The position numbers were made by a program, and so were the translations under genes. A stretch of 64,000 bases of DNA from Streptomyces sp. P9-A2 (GTDB lineage Bacteria; Actinomycetota; Actinomycetes; Streptomycetales; Streptomycetaceae), in the NCBI RefSeq assembly GCF_036634175.1, contig NZ_JAZIFX010000001.1, forward strand, positions 3,100,001 through 3,164,000, written 5' to 3'. Every line of letters begins with the position of its first letter. Positions within the stretch are counted from its first letter, which is position 1. Positions 1 through 8,374 of this stretch are shown here, in pieces. A model generated the notes under the pieces. It was given only the letters and a program-made list of their open reading frames with translations. It did not search any database and had not been told where the DNA came from.

Positions 1-276
1 GAACACCGCGACGGCGAAGGTGTACGGGACCCGGACCACGGCGCCGACCAGCGTCACCACGGAGGTCAGCAGGAACTTGTCGGCGGGGCTCAGCCCGTAC
101 TCCGGGCCCATGAAGAGCACCAGCACGGACCACATCGTCCACACCGAGAACCCGATGTGCTCGGACAGCACGGAGAAGAGGAGGTTCCGGCGGGCGACCT
201 TCTCCCCGGTCCGCTTCCAGAAGGTCTCGTCCTCCGGGTCCCACTGCTGGATCCAGCGGCCGCTGGGGGCTGTCAT
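1..276 (-). CDS. narK: NarK/NasA-type nitrate/nitrite transporter, N-terminal part
   Basis: This is the first 92 codons of an MFS transporter; the rest lies beyond the window edge. The start ATG is at 276. The N-terminus has the pattern of the nitrate/nitrite porter family: a WDPED motif, then FWKRTGEKVARRNL, then a first membrane span (SEHIGFSVWTMWSVLVLF) and a second span ending in VRVPYTF, where the family carries an arginine near the substrate path. The protein would import nitrate or export nitrite across the cytoplasmic membrane. About 180 bases of non-coding sequence separate it from the next gene, so it has its own promoter. The family call is firm; the direction of transport cannot be told from this part. 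Confidence 0.85.
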   Translation of the reverse strand, partial: MTAPSGRWIQQWDPEDETFWKRTGEKVARRNLLFSVLSEHIGFSVWTMWSVLVLFMGPEYGLSPADKFLLTSVVTLVGAVVRVPYTFAVAVF

Positions 277-453
277 GGGGCCTCCACTGTTCTCCGGGGC
301 GCGGGCGGGTGCCGCGAGGTGATGGTCCCGAAGGTAGGGAGGCGGCGTTTCCGTCACGGTGGCACCCGGTGACCGCCAGGGAACGTTGCTCTCACCCGCG
401 GTGAGGGCGGGATGAGAGGTGGCCGGTACCGGGCGCGGGCGACGCCGTGAGGT

Positions 454-1332
454 TCAGGGCCGCGGGGGCTGCCAGTGGGGGTTCTGCTGGGGGTTCTGCT
501 GGGGCTGGAACCCGGGCGGCTGGGCGGGCTGTCCGTACGGTGGCTGCGGCTGGGGATGACCGTAGGAGCCGGGCGGCTGGACGGGGGGCTGCGGTGGGGC
601 GCCGTACGGGGCGGTCTGGGCGTACGGCATCGGAGGCTGCTGCTGGGGCTGGTGACCGTAGCCGGGCACGGGCGCGGGCATCCCGGGGACCTGGGCGCCG
701 TACGGGCCGCCGCCGAAGGGGTTGCCGTGGCCCGACATCTGCCCGCCCGGGGGCAGGTAGCGCACCCGGCCGGTCTCGTCCGTCACCGGGGCGAATCCGG
801 CCGCCCGCAACCGGGCGGCGAACTTGGCGTTGCGCTTGCGGGTGAGGACCAGGCCGACGCCGAGGAAGGCCATGAGGAGCAGCCAGGCCCCGCCCGCGAT
901 GATGAGGCCCGAGGACTCGCCCTCGAACCGGATGGCCATGGCTCCGCCGCCGATGGTGGCAGCGAGGGCCCCGATACCCAGCCGCTTCTCGGCGCTCTTC
1001 CCCGTGAGGTCGAAGTTGATGCGGGCCTTCAGGAGTTCGAAGGCGTCCGGCACGAGAGGCGGCACCGACACCCCGTCGCCGGCGTTCGGGTACTGCGCCC
1101 AGTTCTGCGCGGCACGGGCCCGGGCCTGCGGACCGGGATCGGGCACGATCAGCATCTTCAGCTGACCGTTGTTCCCGCCACCCTGCCGCACATCCGCGTA
1201 CTCGTACCCGAACTGCTGGGCGGTGAAGGCGAGTCGGGCGAGCTTCTTCACAGAAGCCATCGCACTGGTGAGCTCGACCGGCTCCCCGCTCGCCATCGAC
1301 CGCAGCATCTTCTGCGTCTGCCACTTACTCAT
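454..1332 (-). CDS. Membrane protein with Pro/Gln/Gly-rich C-terminal tail, unknown function
   Basis: About 292 residues. The first half is soluble and unrecognised. Two hydrophobic segments follow near residues 130-165 (IGALAATIGGGAMAI and GLIIAGGAWLLLMAFLGVGLVL), then a basic stop-transfer KRNAKF. The last 90 residues are low-complexity Pro, Gln, Gly and Tyr (YGHQPQQQPP-type), as in many Streptomyces membrane proteins. I chose the ATG at 1332, preceded by AGGGGG. An alternative GTG at 1362 overlaps the stop of the upstream ATPase gene as GTGA and would add ten residues, which would suit translational coupling. It lies directly downstream of the ATPase gene and is probably cotranscribed. No enzymatic motif was seen. 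Confidence 0.7.
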   Translation of the reverse strand: MSKWQTQKMLRSMASGEPVELTSAMASVKKLARLAFTAQQFGYEYADVRQGGGNNGQLKMLIVPDPGPQARARAAQNWAQYPNAGDGVSVPPLVPDAFELLKARINFDLTGKSAEKRLGIGALAATIGGGAMAIRFEGESSGLIIAGGAWLLLMAFLGVGLVLTRKRNAKFAARLRAAGFAPVTDETGRVRYLPPGGQMSGHGNPFGGGPYGAQVPGMPAPVPGYGHQPQQQPPMPYAQTAPYGAPPQPPVQPPGSYGHPQPQPPYGQPAQPPGFQPQQNPQQNPHWQPPRP

Positions 1333-1358
1333 TCGCGCCCGCCCCCTGGCCACACCGT

Positions 1359-1829
1359 TCACTTCCGCAACAGGGGCAGTTTCGCACGCCCGTCCACTTC
1401 GAACCAGAGCAGCTTTCCGACGCCTCGCCCCGGTGCACCGTCACCGAGGGCCCAACCGCCCCAGGAGTCGGCGTGCTCCCGCACGAGACGCAGCCCGCGC
1501 CCGGTTTCGGCGTCGGGCGGAGCAAGCGGGACGGAGTCGTCGCGGGCCCCGCTGAACGGGGCGGGGATGTACGGGTCGCTGTCCCACACCCCGATCCGCA
1601 GCCGGCCGCCGCTCAGCCCCGTGAGCCGCAGGGAGGCGGGCCCCTTGGTGTGCAGGTAGGCGTTGGTGACCAACTCCGACGTCAGCAACTCCACGACGTC
1701 GACGGCATCCTGCATACCGTGCCCGTCGAGCGCCGCCCGCACCGTCACACGTGCGACGCGTACCGCGCGGGGGTCATGGGGGAGGCGAAGGGCGTACGTC
1801 CAGGGGTGGGGCGGGGCTACGGTGACCAT
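1359..1829 (-). CDS. RsbW-like ATP-binding (HATPase_c_2) protein, probable anti-sigma or regulatory kinase
   Basis: 156 residues with the GHKL ATP-binding fold of the RsbW/SpoIIAB group. The N-box is TSELVTNAYLHT (about residue 50), the Asp-containing G1 region is VWDSDPY, and the G2 glycine motif is ETGRGLRLV. Family members phosphorylate anti-anti-sigma proteins or sequester sigma factors; Streptomyces has dozens of such orphan ATPases of unknown target. The ATG at 1829 has GGAG six bases upstream. The gene is divergent from the XRE regulator at 2056 across a region holding a long inverted repeat. ATPase, XRE regulator and DUF397 protein together form the WhiJ/AbaA-like set, so a role in developmental or antibiotic regulation is inferred from context. 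Confidence 0.85.
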   Translation of the reverse strand: MVTVAPPHPWTYALRLPHDPRAVRVARVTVRAALDGHGMQDAVDVVELLTSELVTNAYLHTKGPASLRLTGLSGGRLRIGVWDSDPYIPAPFSGARDDSVPLAPPDAETGRGLRLVREHADSWGGWALGDGAPGRGVGKLLWFEVDGRAKLPLLRK

Positions 1830-1967
1830 GGTCGTCTCCGGGGATCAGAGGGGGACTCGGGTTTCGCACTCACGGCCGCGCCGGGCGGTGGCAGTGCCTC
1901 GGTCGGTGCGCTTCCGGCTTACGAGCGCGACGGATGGGCGATATCGCTACGGTAGAGCCGAAATGGA

Positions 1968-1999
1968 AGATGAATCTCCCAACTGCGGGAGTTTCATCT
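1968..1999. promoter_or_regulatory. Inverted repeat, probable operator of the XRE/DUF5753 regulator
   Basis: Arms AGATGAATCTCCC (1968-1980) and GGGAGTTTCATCT (1987-1999) match at 12 of 13 positions around a 6-base spacer. The repeat is inside the 226-base divergent gap between the ATPase gene (start 1829) and the XRE gene (start 2056). Its size and symmetry suit a dimeric helix-turn-helix repressor acting on both promoters. Assignment to the adjacent regulator is inferred from position. Confidence 0.5.
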
Positions 2000-2055
2000 C
2001 CAATTAGCTCGTGTGAGGGACATGAGAGCCGCTTCGCGGCCAGGAAGGACACGCT

Positions 2056-2910
2056 GTGCCGCCCACGAACAATCCCACGCTGCGGCAACGGAGACTGGGC
2101 GCCGAGCTGCGCAAACTCCGTGAAAGAGCGGGGTTCACGGTGACCCAGGCCGCCGAGCACCTGGGCGTCAACCAAGGGCGCGTGAGCATGATCGAGACCG
2201 GTCGCAGCGCCGTGAGCGCCGACCTCGTGCGCGGGATGGCATCCGCCTACGACTGCTCCGACGAAGCCTTGGTGGACGCGATGGCCGCAATGGCCGGGCG
2301 CAGGCCCCGGGGCTGGTGGGAGGAGTACCGCGAACATCTGCCCGCCGCGCTTGTCGACCTGGCAGAGCTCGAACACCACGCGACCGCCCTACGCGTCGCC
2401 CTGGTGATCCACATTCCGGCGCTGCTGCAGACCACCGACCACGCCCGCGCCCTCTTCCGGGCCGTGGTGCCGCCCATGCGTCAGTACGAGATCGAGCACC
2501 GTCTCACCTACCGCATCAAACGGCAGGGCATCCTGCACCGAGAGGATCCGCCGTCCTACTCAGCGATCATTCACGAGTCGGCCCTCCGCATGGGCTTCGG
2601 CGGCCCTTCCGTGTCTCACGGCCAGCTCACGCACCTGCTCGACATGGGCGAGATGCCCCATGTCACCATCCGAGTGATCCCGTTCGGCACGGCCTACTTC
2701 CCGAGCACCGGCCAGTCCTTCGACTACCTGACGGGCGCTGTAGCACAGCTCGACACGGTCCAACTGGACACGCACCACGGGGGCTGCGGATTCCTGGACT
2801 CGGAGGCACAGTTGGCCAAGTACCGCTCCGTACTGGACCACATGACATCCTGCGCACTCGGTCCCGCCGAGTCCCGCGACTTCATCCACAACCTCATCCG
2901 GAAAGCCTGA
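2056..2910 (+). CDS. XRE-family regulator with DUF5753 domain (WhiJ/AbaA-OrfA type)
   Basis: 284 residues. The N-terminus is a Cro/C1-type helix-turn-helix (LGAELRKLRERAGFTVTQAAEHL, recognition helix around VNQGRVSMIETGR). The rest is the DUF5753 domain, with typical patterns such as IPALLQTTDHARALF near residue 115 and RQGILHREDPPSY near 155. This architecture is found in large paralogous sets in Streptomyces, usually followed by a DUF397 gene as here; WhiJ represses aerial development in S. coelicolor. The GTG start at 2056 follows AGGAAGGA at good spacing. It probably binds the inverted repeat at 1968-1999. The precise target process is unknown. Confidence 0.9.
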   Translation: MPPTNNPTLRQRRLGAELRKLRERAGFTVTQAAEHLGVNQGRVSMIETGRSAVSADLVRGMASAYDCSDEALVDAMAAMAGRRPRGWWEEYREHLPAALVDLAELEHHATALRVALVIHIPALLQTTDHARALFRAVVPPMRQYEIEHRLTYRIKRQGILHREDPPSYSAIIHESALRMGFGGPSVSHGQLTHLLDMGEMPHVTIRVIPFGTAYFPSTGQSFDYLTGAVAQLDTVQLDTHHGGCGFLDSEAQLAKYRSVLDHMTSCALGPAESRDFIHNLIRKA

Positions 2911-2921
2911 GAAGGAACACC

Positions 2922-3095
2922 GTGCAGACCATCCGTTGGCGCAAGTCGAGCCACAGCGGCGACAGTTCGAACTGCGTCGAAGTGGCCACCCCTCCCGCCA
3001 CTGTCCTCATACGCGACTCGAAGGACGCGTCCGGCCCCCAACTGGGCCTCTCCCCCACCACGTGGGTCGCCTTCCTCACCCACCTCACGAAGTGA
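2922..3095 (+). CDS. DUF397 small protein
   Basis: 57 residues starting from GTG at 2922, preceded by GAAGGA. It carries the family signature: W-R-K-S-S-x-S at the N-terminus, a central NCVEVA and then an IRDSKDASGP block, ending in a hydrophobic W-x-x-F stretch. It begins 12 bases after the XRE/DUF5753 stop, so the two are cotranscribed. Known members (for example the small partner of WhiJ) modulate the neighbouring regulator, probably by binding its DUF5753 domain. The role here is inferred from family and position. Confidence 0.9.
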   Translation: MQTIRWRKSSHSGDSSNCVEVATPPATVLIRDSKDASGPQLGLSPTTWVAFLTHLTK

Positions 3096-3123
3096 CCATC
3101 GAAGTCGAAGGTGAGCTGGAGGC

Positions 3124-3745
3124 AGGCATGCTTTCGGTCTGCCGGATCGGCCCCGTAACGCCAAGGCGACCGCGCCCCGTCCCAGCCGCTTCCTGACACT
3201 CATTGCCGCCGAGGCCCGTCAGGTCCTCGGCGCGGCCCGCACTGACCGGCTGCATGCGCTGTACGAACTCGCCCTGCGCAAGGACGGACTTCTCGGCCTG
3301 CACTGGGAAGACCTCGACCTCAACGGCGGCATGGCCAGCATCCATAGCTCCCTCCAGCTCGCCCACACCAGCGGTCTGATCACCCTGCACACCAAGATCC
3401 ACACTTCCGAACGCCCCATCGCCCTACTTATCAAGTACATCAACTCGCCCAAAATTCACCAGGAACGGCAACAGGAAGAGCGCCAAGCCGCCGGAACGGG
3501 CTGGACGGACAGCGACCTCGCCTTCACCACCCCGAAGGGCAAACCGCTCGACCCCACCAACCTCACCCGCCGCTTCTACCGCCTCCTCCGCAGCGCAGGA
3601 CTCCGGACCATCCGTTTCACGACTTTAGACACTCGGCAGCCCGGAGATCACCGAGACGGCCAACGGCGACAGCGACGAACCGCTACCTTGCACCGCCCTC
3701 GTCCGTTGACGTTGCCGTCAACTACTGCCGTCACCCCATGCTGAA
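3124..3745 (+). pseudogene. Remnant of a tyrosine-type phage/ICE integrase
   Basis: An open frame from about 3124 encodes the middle of a tyrosine recombinase: a PRPSRFLT start of the catalytic domain, LYELALRKDGLLGLHWEDLDLNGG (catalytic region I, where the usual R-R-G-E has become R-K-D-G), then DSDLAFTTPKGKPLDPTNLTRRFYRLL. The N-terminal arm-binding and core-binding domain is missing. Near 3617 one base is lost relative to the expected R-F-H-D-x-R-H-T box: reading on in the next frame gives HDFRHSAA and then unrelated sequence, so region II, the second Arg and the Tyr nucleophile are gone. The gene is clearly dead. It marks a past site-specific integration into this island. No tRNA or att repeat was found beside it. 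Confidence 0.8.
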
Positions 3746-3780
3746 GCCCCGCCAGACGCCGCCTGGCGGGGCTTCAGCAT
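3738..3780. terminator. Perfect hairpin terminator between convergent genes
   Basis: An 18-bp perfect stem (ATGCTGAAGCCCCGCCAG, 3738-3755, with its complement at 3763-3780) around a 7-base loop. It lies at the end of the integrase remnant and downstream of the minus-strand immunity gene, so it can serve both strands. There is no clear U-tract, as is common in Streptomyces. Confidence 0.75.
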
Positions 3781-3829
3781 TGCTGTCGCATATGCCGGAC
3801 TCGGCATCAGCTCGGGCGCAGTCAGTCGC

Positions 3830-4363
3830 CTATCCCCCGGAGGGAATCTGTCGCAGCAATTCACCAAACAAGAATTGCATGAATCCTTCGAAATCTCGCG
3901 CAATCACCTGCACCCCAGACTCTTCCACCTCATAGACATCACCGATGAGGGATCCGCCTTCCAGTCGAACAATCTCTCCGGTTTGACGATCGACGGCAAA
4001 CAATGCGCCGCCACCGTCAGAGCCAAACACGGCCACAATCCGATCGGGCACGCTACGCACCTGCGTTGGCCGAGTACCGCGCACCCCCTCAACCACGCAC
4101 TCGGCCTCGTCGACAAAGAACCCTGGACCGACATCAGGCAAGGAGATTTGCGCAACGTGCGAATAGAACTCGATCAAATCCCTCGCACCTGCGCCACTCA
4201 AGACCGCAGCAAGCGCGTCACGACCGCTGTTATCAGCAACTCTTGACACATAATGCTCGCCTGGCGGATACCCATACGCAGTCTCGAACCCTGCGACGAA
4301 CCGTGAGGCCAGGCGCGACATTTCACCGATCCAGCTATCAACGTTCGGCCCAGAAATAGGCAC
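3830..4363 (-). CDS. SUKH (SMI1/KNR4)-family immunity protein
   Basis: 177 residues, no signal peptide. The C-terminal half has the SUKH pattern: a GSDGGGALFAVDRQTGEIVRL block (about residue 113) followed by ARDFEGFMQFL near the end, the usual last helix of the fold. SUKH proteins are intracellular immunity factors against polymorphic toxins. Its ATG at 4363 lies inside the end of the rhs gene (stop at 4338-4340), overlapping by 26 bases, so toxin and immunity are translationally coupled. It most likely neutralises the C-terminal nuclease-like toxin encoded just upstream. Base composition is less GC-rich than the core genes, which suits an exchanged toxin/immunity tip. Confidence 0.8.
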   Translation of the reverse strand: MPISGPNVDSWIGEMSRLASRFVAGFETAYGYPPGEHYVSRVADNSGRDALAAVLSGAGARDLIEFYSHVAQISLPDVGPGFFVDEAECVVEGVRGTRPTQVRSVPDRIVAVFGSDGGGALFAVDRQTGEIVRLEGGSLIGDVYEVEESGVQVIARDFEGFMQFLFGELLRQIPSGG

Positions 4364-6884
4364 CGTATCCCCTATCGATCTGTCCCGCGAAGTCTTCGAT
4401 TTGAGCTCGCGAGGGGTTCGGGTTCATGTCATGGAACCATTTCCACTGGTTGGTTATCTCTTGATGGACATTGGCTCCACGGGACTTCATCCTACTGCCG
4501 GGCACTCCACGCATGTTGGATGGCGCATCGAAATCAAAGTCACCAAACCCCGGGTGGTTTCGATACTCCTGCGGGATGGCATGGTGGGCATCCCAATCAT
4601 CTGGCAGCCGCTTCATGCTGCTGCGGTGCAAGTACGCCTGGAACCTACCGCGGTAGTTGCCGATGTCGATGGTGGGGGCTTCAGGCGCCTTGCCCGTAGG
4701 ACATCCGTTGCTGTTGTGAACGAGTACCGGCGTCTGACCGGCGAGCACATAGTACGTGTGAAGGTCGTCCACCGTGAGGTTGTAGGTGCGAGCGTGCTTA
4801 CTGTAGGGCCGATTCGCCGTGACGATGACCGTGTCGCCGGCGTCGGTCAACAGCGTCACTCCTGGGGCAAGCGACGCGGCCTCCACCCACTCGTCCGCCG
4901 AAGGTGACCAGAACGGGTGCTCATGAGTGGCTGTGAGTTTTTCAATGCCATCTACGGTGGCGATATAGAGTTGATTGAAGTGCTTGTCATCCTCGGTGAT
5001 GATCAGCTTAGTGACTTCGCGAGGACCAGTTTCTCCGGTCTCAGGGTCTGTGGCGTGGACTGCATCGCCGACCTTGATGTCCTCAATATCCTTAGTGGTG
5101 CCGTCAGCCATGAGGACATCAGTGCCGGCAAGGAAGCAACGCGTGCACGTGACTGAATCAACAACATCGTCGGCCTTCTTCGCTTTTAGGCCCTTCAGGA
5201 GCTTCAAGCCCTTCAGGGCCTTGACCCAGGGAAGGTCAGTCGCAGCCCAGCCGCAATGGGAATTGATGCCGGGGTTTTTTCCGCACGCCTTCCACTCGTC
5301 AACCTCCGGAAGGGCCACGAACTTGATCATCGCCCAAACCCCCGGGACCTCCGGGACGGGAGAGTGATAGGGGCGGTTATCGTTGATGTACTTGTCTACG
5401 GATTCCCCATACCCGCTGTAACCAACCGAGGAACAGCCTGGGAAGCCACATCGGTAATCAGCAGCTGCTGAATTGGTGGTGCCAACGCTGCCAGTGCTGC
5501 CGCCTCCGCCCCCGCCGTGCGGCGTGCCCCGCACCGCGCCGTCGGAGTTCAGCCCGCCGCCCGGGTCGCCCTGGGTGCCGCCGTCGGGACGGGTCCAGCC
5601 GTTGCCGTCGTTGCAGCTGTCGCACCACAGTCCACTCGGGTCGCTGTGGCTGACCGGGCTGTTGCTGCTGTACGCGTACCCGTTCATCTGCAGCGGGTCC
5701 GCTATGTCGATGACCGGGTCCGCCGAGAGGAAGCGGCCGGAGTCCTGGTCGTACTCGCGGGCGCCGATGTGGGTCAGCCCGGTGGCCGCGTCGTCGATGC
5801 CGACGCCCAGGTAGCCGCGCTTGTTCGGCCACACCGTCGGCTTGGCCCCGCGGGTTTCGCCGTAGGGCTTGAAGGCCCGGCGGGTGACCGCCTGGCCGCT
5901 CGACAGGGCGACCGCCGTGTTCGCCGTGCCGAGGTGGTCGGTGAGCAGCACGCTGAGCTGGTGACCGGTCGTCGCGCCGTTGCTCGTCGTGCGGGTCACC
6001 GACGGCGCGCCGGCCTGCCCGTAGGTGCGGGAGGCCCGGACGACCGCCCCCGAGGCGTCGGTCGTCACCTCGGTCTCGCCCAGGTAGAGCGTCGAACCCG
6101 ACGGGGAGTTCTCCAGGACACGGTTCCCGGCGGTGTCGTAGACGTACGTCGTCTTCTTGCCGTCGTCCGTGATCGTGTCGAGCCTGTTCTCGTGCGTCCA
6201 GGTCAGGTTCTGCGTGGTGGCGGGCAGGTCACGGACCCGGGTGCTGCCCGTCGCGTCGTACGTGTAGTTGCTGCCCTTGCCGGCCGGGGCGGAGCTGACC
6301 CATTTCATGGTGTGCGGCTGTGGTGTGCCGTAGTGGTACGTGAAGCCGACGTTCTTCGTGGCGTCCGCCGGGTCGTGCTCGGCCATGGCGGCGCGGTTGC
6401 CGAGCCAGTCGAAGGTGAAGGACTGACGGTAGGCCGTCCCGCCCGTGGCGACCGTGGCCGCGTCGGGGGCGGTGGCCGCCCGGGTGGAGGCCAGCGAGGC
6501 ATCCGGGCTCGACACGTCCGTCGACGCGTCGGGGGCGTCGGCCACCGGGCCGGACGAGGCCACGTAGTCGGTGCGGTGGCCCCACGTCGTGCCGTTCGAC
6601 GCCTTGCAGCCGTTACCGGTGCCCGTCGGGGTGACGTTCGACGTCCAGGCGTTGAGCAGTTCGCCCATCACGTCGTAGGTGAAGCACTGGGTGTCCCACG
6701 ACGAGATACCCGCGCGCGAGCCAGTTGTCCACCGCAGGTGCCAGCAGGGCCCGAGTCCTTTGCGAGCGGGGGCTTGCAGGGCGCGCCGTATCGGTTCCCT
6801 CCCGCTCGGAGGTGGTCGAGACACGCAGGAAGGACTCACGCAGGCTGGGAGGCGCAACGATCGTGGATCTCCTGAGGAGGGCAC
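4338..6884 (-). CDS. Orphan, 5'-truncated Rhs protein with HINT domain and HNH-like C-terminal toxin
   Basis: The frame covers 848 codons, but Rhs similarity begins only near residue 58 (position about 6713, DTQCFTYD). The first 57 residues look unrelated and the true start is uncertain. YD-type repeats follow (FTFDWLGNR, YTYDATGSTR, YVYDTAGNR), then the Rhs core end (REYDQDSGRFLSADP, about residue 380). A HINT self-cleaving domain spans about 583-727 (CFLAGTDVLMADG, THEHPFW, ending VLVHN). The last 121 residues (728-848) are the toxin tip, with a WDAHHAIPQEY motif and FDFDAPSNMRGVPG, resembling AHH-type HNH/EndoVII nucleases. Full Streptomyces Rhs proteins are much longer, with a secretion region missing here. 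It is either a silent tip cassette or a broken gene; the downstream SUKH gene is intact. Confidence 0.75.
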   Translation of the reverse strand: MPSSGDPRSLRLPACVSPSCVSRPPPSGREPIRRALQAPARKGLGPCWHLRWTTGSRAGISSWDTQCFTYDVMGELLNAWTSNVTPTGTGNGCKASNGTTWGHRTDYVASSGPVADAPDASTDVSSPDASLASTRAATAPDAATVATGGTAYRQSFTFDWLGNRAAMAEHDPADATKNVGFTYHYGTPQPHTMKWVSSAPAGKGSNYTYDATGSTRVRDLPATTQNLTWTHENRLDTITDDGKKTTYVYDTAGNRVLENSPSGSTLYLGETEVTTDASGAVVRASRTYGQAGAPSVTRTTSNGATTGHQLSVLLTDHLGTANTAVALSSGQAVTRRAFKPYGETRGAKPTVWPNKRGYLGVGIDDAATGLTHIGAREYDQDSGRFLSADPVIDIADPLQMNGYAYSSNSPVSHSDPSGLWCDSCNDGNGWTRPDGGTQGDPGGGLNSDGAVRGTPHGGGGGGSTGSVGTTNSAAADYRCGFPGCSSVGYSGYGESVDKYINDNRPYHSPVPEVPGVWAMIKFVALPEVDEWKACGKNPGINSHCGWAATDLPWVKALKGLKLLKGLKAKKADDVVDSVTCTRCFLAGTDVLMADGTTKDIEDIKVGDAVHATDPETGETGPREVTKLIITEDDKHFNQLYIATVDGIEKLTATHEHPFWSPSADEWVEAASLAPGVTLLTDAGDTVIVTANRPYSKHARTYNLTVDDLHTYYVLAGQTPVLVHNSNGCPTGKAPEAPTIDIGNYRGRFQAYLHRSSMKRLPDDWDAHHAIPQEYRNHPGFGDFDFDAPSNMRGVPGSRMKSRGANVHQEITNQWKWFHDMNPNPSRAQIEDFAGQIDRGYGAYFWAER

Positions 6885-7063
6885 CGAGCACGGCGGCGTT
6901 CACGAAGGCACACAGGAGGAGCCATACGACCCAAAAGCCAATGGCTGGTAGTGCCTGTTGTGAAAGTCCTGGTCACGTGGGATCTGGCATCGATGGGAGC
7001 GTCGTTGTCAGTGGCGCTGTGCATGATCGGTGCGTCAGCTTTTCGCGGAGGTAGGGAAGCAGC

Positions 7064-7405
7064 ATGCCGATCACAAACCAGCAGGTAGCGGGACACGCAT
7101 TCCTGCGGCAGATGTACGACGATTCGTACTTCCCTGATCACGTGGTCGATCAGGGAAAGGCGATCCTGCTGCGGCTGTGCGAACGCATTGAGGCCGAGCA
7201 GCCGTCGAATCTGGAGAGCCTGTATGCGCTCACCCAGGCTGCGACGGGGGAGTTCAACCTGCTGGACAGGGAGTTCGTGGCGGCCGGGAGCGGGATCGAG
7301 ACGGTTGCGCGTGAGTGGATCTGTGACGAGTTTTGCTTCGTCGCGTCGGCATACGGGTTCATGGACGCGGATGCGGAGGAGCTGACCTCCGGCCGGGACT
7401 GGTGA
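7064..7405 (+). CDS. DUF5713 family protein
   Basis: 113 residues, cytoplasmic and acidic. It matches the DUF5713 pattern as I remember it: MYDDSYFPDHVVDQGKAILL near the N-terminus, LYALTQAATGEFNLL in the middle, then IETVAREWI and AYGFMDADAEELTSGRDW at the end. The ATG at 7064 follows GGAGGTAGGGAAGC. The family is helical, small and of unknown function, and tends to sit in accessory regions. It stands alone between the rhs fragment and the IS5 element, with no apparent operon partner. Confidence 0.8.
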   Translation: MPITNQQVAGHAFLRQMYDDSYFPDHVVDQGKAILLRLCERIEAEQPSNLESLYALTQAATGEFNLLDREFVAAGSGIETVAREWICDEFCFVASAYGFMDADAEELTSGRDW

Positions 7406-7430
7406 ACGAGGACGGGAAGACCGCCTCCGA

Positions 7431-8306
7431 TCAAAGCCATTCGTCAAGAGCTGCGATCAGCACGGTCGCCTCGTAGCGGACAGCGAGCTTGTCGTATCGC
7501 GTGGCGACAGCGCGATGTCTCTTGAGGCGGTTGACCCCGCACTCGACCGCATGGCGCTCGCGGTAGTCGGCCCGGTCGAAATGCGGCGGCCGGCCGCCGC
7601 GGGAGCCGAGCTTTCAGCGGTTGCGCGCCTGGTCAGCCTTATCCGGGATGGTGCAACGGATCCCGCGGCGGCGCAGGTAGGCACGGTTCCTTCGGGAGGC
7701 GTACGCCTTGTCAGCACGCACCCGATCGGGACGGACGCGTGGCCGGCCCGGCCCAATGCGAGGCACGCGGACCTTCTCCAGCACGGGTTCGAACTGCGGC
7801 GAGTCTCCACGCTGCCCTGCCGTCACCACGATCGACATGGGCTTTTGACCCTGCTCGACGGCCAGGTGCAGCTTGGTGGTGAACCCGCCGCGCGACCTTC
7901 CCAGCCCATGATCACGGGGCTCGGTGAAGACGCCACCCAGTGGTTCCTTCTGCAGGTCGCCCCGCTTGCGAGCCCCGGCCGCATGCTGATGGGCGCGGCA
8001 CACCATGGAGTCGACGCTCAGGTCCCACGTGATCGCACCCTTCGCGTCGGCCAGGGACTGGAGCCGGGTGAGGATCCGCTGCCAGATGCCGTTCCGCTGC
8101 CACCAACGGAACAAGTCGTAGACCCGGCTCCACGGTCCGTACGCGACGGGGACGTCCCGCCACGGAACACCGGTCCGAATCCGGAACCGTATGCCGTCGA
8201 TCAACCGCCGTCGAGGCCAGACAGGCGGCCGCCCCGTCCTGGCACCCTTCGGCAACAACGACTCCAGCACCGCCCACTGCTCGTCAGCGAGATCTCCCCG
8301 ACCCAT
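7431..8306 (-). pseudogene. IS5-family DDE transposase interrupted by an in-frame TGA
   Basis: Reading from ATG 8306, residues 1-230 give an IS5-type transposase: DLADEQWAVLESLLP start, GIRFRIRTGVPWRDVP, then SVDSMVCRAHQHA (first catalytic Asp), GRSRGGFTTKLHL and RADKAYASRRNR (second Asp). After ARNR a TGA (7614-7616) interrupts. In the same frame the remainder follows without any shift: [13 protein letters not shown], then [23 protein letters not shown] with the catalytic Glu, and LDEWL before the TGA at 7431-7433. The element is therefore a full-length transposase with one nonsense codon, unlike the frameshifted two-ORF layout of some IS5 relatives. Terminal inverted repeats could not be located. 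Confidence 0.85.
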
Positions 8307-8374
8307 GAACCGTGATCATTCACAGCCCAAGATCCACTTTCGACACACGGCCTGAGATCATCGGCAATCTCGGT

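Noticed and set aside
3000..3900. tRNA or att site beside the integrase remnant
   Set aside because: No tRNA-like cloverleaf and no direct repeat of att length could be found around the remnant.
6613..6903. Minus-strand frame with a hydrophobic stretch (NAAVLGALL, then STIVAPPS)
   Set aside because: Overlaps the rhs frame; no ribosome site, and the hydrophobic run continues upstream of the only GTG without a start. It may be a gene fragment, but nothing identifies it.
7614..7616. TGA in the IS5 transposase as a selenocysteine codon
   Set aside because: The position is not a redox site in the family and there is no SECIS-like hairpin; a nonsense mutation is simpler.
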